Source: Glossina fuscipes
Lineage: Eukaryota > Arthropoda > Insecta > Diptera > Glossinidae
Reading direction: 5' to 3'
DNA length: 64,000 bases
Assembly: GCF_014805625.2 (NCBI RefSeq)
Contig: NW_024003803.1
Coordinates: 1,234,592-1,298,591 of the forward strand
Below are positions 57,600-64,000 of this stretch, one piece after another. The translations under genes and the position numbers were made by a program. Position 1 is the first letter of the stretch, and every line of letters begins with the position of its first letter. Under the pieces are notes generated by a model, which ran no database searches, was not told the origin of the DNA, and was given only the letters and a program-made list of their open reading frames with translations.

Positions 57600-58060
57600 A
57601 AGATGGGTAAATCAATCAAGATAAATGAACTTGACAATTTCTACTTTTACTATGGGAGTGCGCAAATGCTTATCAATATGTTTGTTTATCGTAGACCATT
57701 GAGGTTCTGTGATTAATCTAAATCTTTTGGATTGATAGCGATTAAGAATTTCAATGTTGGAGTTGCTTGTAGTAGTCAAAAGCTTGCGGTGTATGTCCAA
57801 ACGGATTTCGGAATTGCTTTTTATAATAGCGCTTTATTTTCCAAACTTGACTTTAATTTTTGACCAAGCAACCAATATAGACGTATTGTTTTTATTTTCA
57901 AATGTGTTTTCTTTGCTTTTCGTGATTTTTTCATTTCAGCTTTCTATGTAGATGCACGCCTAAGTACTTAATATAGTCCGATTCACGGATTGGGATGCCT
58001 TTGAAAGACTTGCGAGGAAACACATTTTTTAAAGCAAATGTGATGAACTGTAACTACTCT
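57600..58060 (-). pseudogene. Jockey LINE reverse transcriptase C-terminus, copy 2
   Basis: YWLLGSKSKLSLENKALLYK (near 57890-57830), then TTSNSNIEILNRYQSKRFRL (57770-57710), TEPQWSTIN and LRTPIVKVEI (to about 57630). These match the C-terminal Jockey block (YWLIGRKSKLSL..K..iYK, .A..SNIEILQRFQSK.LR.I..aPW, L.iP.V..EI). One frameshift lies near 57795. The part at 57925-58050 aligns with the Jockey scrap at 45680-45810. Confidence 0.78.
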
Positions 58061-58204
58061 TTCGTCGTCAAGATTGTTGAAAGAAAAAGATTGAGAGGAA
58101 GATTCTAGGTATTTTATAAAGAGATGTGTCTTGTTAGAATCCGATTTACACTATCTGGGATTTGATTCTTTTGTTAGTGAAATGCGTTTATTAAATTAAT
58201 GATC

Positions 58205-58450
58205 CCCCCTCGGTGATTAAATTCAGCCAAATTTTAATGTACGAAGACGATATTAAACCGTTTTCTTAATTCTGCTTTGAATTGCAATAGTATCAACTTC
58301 AAATTGTCTTAAATAATTTGATTACATGGTGCCCGTTAAATATTATGAAATTAAATCTAAAAAAATGCAAGACTCTTTCTGAAGGAAGAGATCGTTCAAT
58401 ACTGAGTATTTCATGGTTTCACAAAAGTTGGAAAACGCAACAACTGTGGG
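58205..58450 (+). pseudogene. Element B-related RT scrap (copy 4)
   Basis: Aligns at nucleotide level with copy 1 from about 3440 to 3660. The translation shows QILMYEDDIKPFS, where copy 1 has QILMYADDVKLFS, then LNNLITWCPLNIMKLNLKKC. The YADD Ala is changed to Glu and stops follow. It is an old fragment without ends. Confidence 0.75.
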
Positions 58451-59334
58451 CATAATTTGTCCATTAAAATCATATACATAGTTTGATATTAGGAATTTTG
58501 GGATTGAAAGCTAAACAATAATATGTGCGCAATCTTCTACTATTTGAAAAACAACATCAAAGCACATTCAAATGGCATCAAAACACATTATCAGAAATAA
58601 TAACATGTAAAAATGTACTAGTATGAAATAGAAATGTTAAAAATTTTTCTATAGAAATCGGCACAGCTATATAACGCTGTAAAGCGTTAGTAGAGTCCAG
58701 GGATGTTGCTTAATGCTTAACTTTTCTAGTTTCCTAGCGAACTGAGCTCGGATTTGTGTACCAATGAAGGGCAATATTGCAATATTTTGTAAAATTTGGA
58801 AAGAAGAGGTTTGTATTGATCACGGAGTTTCAGTTTGTTAATGAGCACACTGGGAAAGCAATTTTTGTTTTGTGGTTGGTTTGAGGAGTTTCGATCTATT
58901 TGAAAAGCTGCTCCGACAGTGGTGTGATAAATATATTTAGAATTCATGAGAATGATAGTTCGATAAGTATGCAGGTGCAGAAAAAAATCAGAGAAAAATT
59001 TGTGTGTATTGAAACAAGAATATCTTAGCAATGCATATAATATAAAGCGTTATGAATGAGATAGGCGCACTGATGGTACTAATGACGATAAATGAAAGAT
59101 TTTGACACTGATCGAGAATTTTGACCGTTTTGTTTAACCACATTAAGAAAAATAACTAGTTAGTTTTTTTGGTAATTTGGAAGTTGATGGTAGCTAACAC
59201 GATTTTCGCATTTTAAGGTGTCCTTCGATTAATCCGCACCTTTTTCAATTTTAATGATTTATATATTCTAAAAAAAGAAAATCTATACATTTTTACTTTT
59301 TAATTTTTTAAATAACGCTAGGTGATTTATGCCG
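58451..59334. other. No gene seen
   Basis: AT-rich; the 101-codon minus frame at 58726-59031 has no recognised family. Confidence 0.4.
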
Positions 59335-59731
59335 CTAATTGTTTCCCTTTAAAACCACATCAACAATGCTGTTCATTTTAAGATTATGATCGCCCATCAA
59401 TGGTATTAAATGTTTCCCCTGATCGATATCCAATGCCTTGATATCGTCACGAAACACTTCACGGACATAACCAAAATCCAATAAATCGACTTGATGCGAT
59501 GCATTTTGTATTTACATCAATATTAATGGTTGTTGCTGTTGTAGTTGTTGCTGAGGAAAAGATGGAGGAAGTGTTACCGGCGGTAGGACCAGGCACTTTA
59601 CGTAAAATACCACTAATCCCACCGCTACCATTTCCTCCCGTTATATAAATACTAGCAAAATCGTCTCGTACATTATTAGCGTTCCGCGTGTTAAAAGACG
59701 TTATTTTATTAATTAGAACTTGTTCAATAAT
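59335..59731 (-). pseudogene. Coding-like fragment with Tudor-like C-terminus (possible host gene exon or pseudogene)
   Basis: Two overlapping open minus-strand frames. The upstream one (59731-59459) reads through TSFNTRNANNVRDDFASIYI, a Gly/Ser stretch, GILRKVPGPTAGNTSSIFSS and a Thr run. The downstream one (59511-59335) gives HQVDLLDFGYVREVFRDDIK, then ALDIDQGKHLIPLMGDHNLK, and ends VVLKGNN-stop. VDLLDFGYVREVFRDDIKAL resembles the V.LiDyG....V....l..L core of Tudor domains, which bind methylated Arg/Lys. No ATG, splice site or polyadenylation signal is firm. A single frameshift (assembly error or decay) near 59500 would join the two. Of everything here it looks most like host coding sequence. 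Alternatives are a domesticated or unrecognised transposon ORF. Confidence 0.42.
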
Positions 59732-60654
59732 TTATTTAAAATAGGTATCAATCTTTTTCCTTAAATTGTCTATAAGTTATTGTAGACTTTATCCAAATAA
59801 ATTTTTGCCATCAGTTCACGTAAAAAAAATTCCCGTTTTCTTTAAGCAGATGACCAAACAACAATCAAAGAAACAAAACTTTTATTGTCTCAACAAATTA
59901 ACAAATTAATAAGTAAAACAAGCGGTATCAGAAAATAAAGAATTAATTCTGTACCACACACATCACATTTTTATTGACTTTCAGCAGACAAGACTCAAAC
60001 ATTAACTGATCATCCAAAACTGTCCTTTCAAACCTTTTTCCTTTTTTTCATCTTATTGCATAGCGGCAAGCCGCTATTCTTGCGATCACGCGATTTTGCC
60101 TAACGGGATGCCGTTATTACGACATTTTCGACAAAACAGACCGACTGATACCCTAAATTTGTCTGCGGGAATTAAAAATAAAATGAGTGTCAAAATACTA
60201 ATTCATAATTTTGAAACAAACTCCAAGAACTGTTGTTCCGAAACATCGAAATCAACAGCATTTTTTACATTAGCCAGTTTATTTAAAGCAAAAAGCCAAA
60301 TATGGTCACTAATATCGATAGATTTCTACGTTGGCCGGACGTATTAATGTGTCTAACGCAATCCATAGCCTCTCTAACATGGGCACTGTACGTTTTGGTG
60401 TTTCATCAAAAATTATACATCATTTTATACATATACTATCAATAACTTATAACTTATTGTAAAGCGTTTACGCTATTCCAAATCGTAACCTAGAAATAAC
60501 ATTCAAAAGTGATATGATAAACTGCTAGTCTTTCTGTACGCCCACAGCTCAGCTTGGTACCAAAATCAGCTCGCTTCGGCGATGGAGATGGTTTGCGGGT
60601 AAAATTGGCAAAGTCAAAGATTTGCAAGGCTGTTTTCAATCATATGAGTGAAAA
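59732..60654. other. No gene seen
   Basis: The 83-codon ORF at 60096-60347 is unrecognised. A CGGCAAGCCG/CGGGATGCCG-type imperfect inverted pair lies near 60063-60112. Confidence 0.35.
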
Positions 60655-61520
60655 ACAAAACAAGTAAAAAAATTATATTCGGTCGTAACCAAATCTCTTA
60701 TATCCGTCACCCTTATATTAAGGAAGACAAAAAATAAGTAAAAGAACAAAAAAGAAAAGAAAAGAAATTTTCACGCTTTATAATGCGGAGTGGGCGAGGC
60801 TGATTTTTTTTAGTTTTAAAATACAAGTTCATCGCATAGGCGCGCGGGCGTTGTAGGCGTGTTTTTTGAAAAGTTTGGGTTATTTTCAAGCTCTCTTGAA
60901 AGTTTTTAACCTTGCGAATATTTTCGAACGTGTACTACCCACAGATCGACAGACGAATGGGAATTTTAAATGCTTAAGTGCATTCCGAATTTGAAACCGG
61001 CCAAGAATTTATATAGTTTTTGAGGCTTTTGAATTTTGCTGCTGTGCCTTATAGAAGTTTAAAAAAAAATGAATATATGACACACTATAAAATTAAGTAG
61101 ACGCAGCCGTTTTTTTCCTTTTTTAAAGGTTCTACAATATTGTCCATAGTATATTAAGTCAAATTTTTGTAAATTCATCTGCTGTAGTTTATGAGTAAGA
61201 AGAAAAAAACCAATATTTTATATGTTTTGAAAAAGACCTAATTTTACGTTGTACGTTCGAGGCGTGCCCTTCGACCGAATCGGACCACTTTCAACCTGTG
61301 TAAAAACTTCCTATGTTTCCGCAAAATTTGCAGTCGATAGTTTCATTTTTGCGGCCAGAAGAATGTTTAAAATAGGCATTATAGAGATAGTCAGATGAAC
61401 AGACGGGCATTGAGTCAGAATTTGATGCTGATCAAGAATATATAGACTTTGTGGGGTCTCTAAGGCTTTCTTCTGGGCGTTGCAGATGTTTTGACAATAT
61501 GAATATACAAATTATCCTTC
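60655..61520 (+). repeat. Probable dipteran non-coding interspersed repeat
   Basis: Starts with AAACAAGTAAAAAAATTATA followed by TTCGGTCGTAACC. It has GTGGGCGAGGC near 60790 and ends with ACAGACGGGCAT, then GATGCTGATCAAGAATATAT and CTTCTGGGCGTTGCAGA. I recall this order of motifs from widespread non-coding repeats of fly genomes, but cannot name the family and could not compare it. No ORF or termini are defined. Confidence 0.4.
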
Positions 61521-64000
61521 TGTAATGGGCATTAAAAGTGGAAGGGGGAAAGGAGAAGAAGAAAAAAGGAAAAGACACGAAGAAAAGAAAAGAACAACGA
61601 AAGGAAGAGGGAGAGACATACTTAAACCAATTCACAAAATAGTCCTGAGTAAATAAGAATCGTTTGCAGTGAACATAATTTCGTACATCGATTAAACAAC
61701 TCTCTCTCTTTTCGTTAAACTTGTAAGGTGTAATTTTCAAGATATATTGATAAATTTTTGTATTGATAAAGCCAAGAACGAATCCTATAGAAAATGGAGA
61801 TAAAACTTCATATTGCAACAAGGCGGGGCTTTTGGTATCTTATTACGAAAATAAATGAAGCAATATATTAGGAGATATGGCGCAGGCTGTTTGCTATTCG
61901 GCCTTGTAAGTCTAAAATATTTTTACTTCTTTTCTGAATTGATTGGCTTTAAATACTTATCAATGTTATATATATACGCATACACTTAATATGCCCTTAC
62001 CATAAATGATGTAGAACGAAAAAACGAAACACGAAAATACGTCGCAGAAAATTACGAAACACGCGCAAACCACTTCAAGTTATTTCAATAACCAAAAAAA
62101 TGCCATGAAGACCAGCACAAACGTTGTTTGATTAAATAAACATTTGATTACACTACATCAAAACTTATAATCACTTGGGGAAGTCATATTACCAAAATCA
62201 CTAATTCTAGTGAATATGACATTTGTAGATAATCTGAAAGAGCTCCCCGTTTTTGATGAACTGCTAACAAGCCTTCTTCTGTAAAGTACCCCAGACCTTT
62301 GCGAAATGTCCAAGACTGCTAGCGAAGCCCAAAAAGAACTATCTGCTGCAAAAGATCTTAAGTCAAAATTATTTGGTTAATTTGCGATGTGAAAATAGCT
62401 TCCACCGAAACAGAGAAACCATGTATTAGTGAAAAACAATGAACTGAACGATAAACTGGAAAGAAACTGCAGAACTGCTTACGACCCATTAAATAGAGTT
62501 GAATTAGGTTAAGTACAAGTAAATCCCTACGATGGCAAGGTAACAAAATCAAAGTGAAGGACATACTTTAATTGCGATTGACATGTGACCCCAGCTGTAG
62601 TGAGTGCTCGAGGGCTGAAAATTGAACAATATATGACAGGACAAACAGCTCCCAAGCTGCGTCCGTGCGCAATTCCTCTCCCACACTTTTTTCTTGACCA
62701 TGGTCGTATTTATACCGGTATAGGGATCATAACTGACCGATCATAAAAGAAGGTGAAACAAAAAATAGTACAAACGTTTCAATTTCTTATCAGCATTGGC
62801 ATCCAGCTTCCTTTTAATCCATTTAACATGCAGCAAATTTTCTGTGTTAAACTATGTCATTTTATCCATTAGTTACTTCCAATTTTAATATGAACGCAAA
62901 AAATTAAAATTTCTTTAAAAACAAATTTAGTAAAGGTTGTAAATAAATAGTGTTGTCGGAGACGGATACCTATAAAATAACTATTAAAACGTTATTATAT
63001 ACTAATTCTTTAGAACGGCATTAACGTGAGGAGCACGCCAGAGACCATTTACCCATTTTTGGTGATCTAAACTGTGGTAAATATTTAATGTTTAGAACGG
63101 ATTTGTTTAAATGAACTAATGCTGCTTTTTTTTATTAATTTAATTAATTGGCACATGTACAAAAAATTAATTTTATCTAATAAAACTTATGTATCTATTA
63201 TCAATTACACAGTTTGAGCGTAAATAGTAAACCAAAATTTTGTTTGCACCTTTTGGGCAAAATAAATCAATTAATTAAAGACTATCTTCATAACGCGGAA
63301 AGATGGGTGATGTATCCAACTCGAGATAAGGTAAGGCAAATTTTAAAGACTGTTTTCAAACAGCTTCGAGAGAATTGGTATGAAATATTAATATGAAAAT
63401 AACAAAACTATTACAAAGTATTCAAGAACAGGTCCGAAAAACAGATTTTTATTAATGGGTCACTAAATTCTCTATATCAATATTAATAAGTCCCAGAAAG
63501 CTTTTCGATTTATTGACAGCATATAAACCTTGAAATTGGCAACCGATTCATTTTCCAAACAAAATGTTTTGATGAAATAAACAATAAAAAGGAGAACAGT
63601 GAAAGTGTCTTGGAATCAGCTAAATTAAAAGTATCGTAAATTATGCCTTACCAAGCCATAAGGTTATTTATGTTGGAGGTAAACAACTGAGTGCGTTCAG
63701 GGCAACAGTTTCATATCGAATGTTAAGCCATTGTACATTCAACGGTAGGCCGTTTCGATTGTAGTGAAGTTAAAAATTGATTAACATAAATCGAAGGGTA
63801 TAGGAACAGCAAAGTCGAATTTTTGTATTCTAGCATATCGGGTAAAATAAGCAAAAAAATTAAAAAAGGTTTGTTCTTTTGATGTTACAACAGTCCTTGT
63901 TTATTTTGTTCAAATTAAGATTTTTATGTTGTGATGAGAGTAAGTTGAGGGGGCAGGATTAAGAAATATTCCTTTGTGGATACCCACCAAAAGAAGAGTT
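61521..64000. other. No gene seen
   Basis: AT-rich DNA. The 129-codon minus frame ending at 61432 includes a purine-rich strand (61540-61620) read as Phe/Ser and is probably fortuitous; 62358-62564 and 63214-63396 are unrecognised. Confidence 0.4.

Noticed and set aside
61432..61821. 129-codon minus-strand ORF with Phe/Ser-rich segment
   Set aside because: Derived from a purine-rich tract (61540-61620) and part of a probable interspersed repeat; no family match.

Overview
This is AT-rich eukaryotic nuclear DNA, almost certainly from a fly (Diptera). The evidence is the mix of mobile elements (Jockey-, CR1-, I/LOA- and R1-type LINEs, mariner, PIF/Harbinger, Ty3/Gypsy), a 58-nt GT-AG intron, and an Inr+DPE internal promoter of the kind Drosophila LINEs use. 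There are no operons, ribosome binding sites, CRISPR arrays or bacterial genes. A tephritid-like or other brachyceran fly is my guess only; the sequence does not fix the species.

The window is essentially a transposon graveyard between (or inside) host genes. Bases 1-5365 hold an old RNase H-bearing LINE (element A) with a 4-kb LINE (element B, copy 1) nested in the middle of its RNase H domain. A 1244-bp mariner with both TIRs and a TA duplication lies at 9139-10382, and a Tc1/IS630-type scrap near 12.0 kb. Element B returns inverted as a 5'-truncated 3.9-kb copy at 16.55-20.43 kb, as a 3' end at 52.17-52.77 kb, and as a small RT scrap at 58.2 kb. An I-like LINE (element C) with gag-like ORF1, endonuclease and RT lies at 22.0-24.9 kb. 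Two R1-like LINE remnants lie at 27.4-28.9 and 41.7-43.8 kb, and a CR1-like one (element E) at 32.5-35.8 kb. Jockey scraps lie at 45.66-46.43 and 57.6-58.06 kb. Gypsy pol fragments lie at 37.9-38.3 and 48.6-49.7 kb, with a possible solo LTR at 40.2-40.6 kb. A PIF/Harbinger transposase pseudogene with an intron occupies 51.06-52.14 kb. Two copies of a tRNA-derived SINE lie at 38.65 and 47.42 kb. An ATATAC-type simple repeat is interrupted by a 400-N assembly gap at 54109-54508.

No intact host gene is recognisable. The best non-transposon signal is a split coding-like stretch on the minus strand at 59335-59731, with a Tudor-domain-like C-terminal segment. A second orphan coding-like remnant is at about 36.36-37.02 kb.

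Every element ORF examined is broken by stops, frameshifts or deletions, so nothing here looks autonomously active. The most informative biology is in the comparison of element B copies. Copies 1 and 2 share two in-frame stop codons although they differ in 5' truncation and endonuclease content. This suggests a source element that was already defective and was mobilised in trans, or stops that entered before both insertions. I did not find a convincing new multi-gene system.
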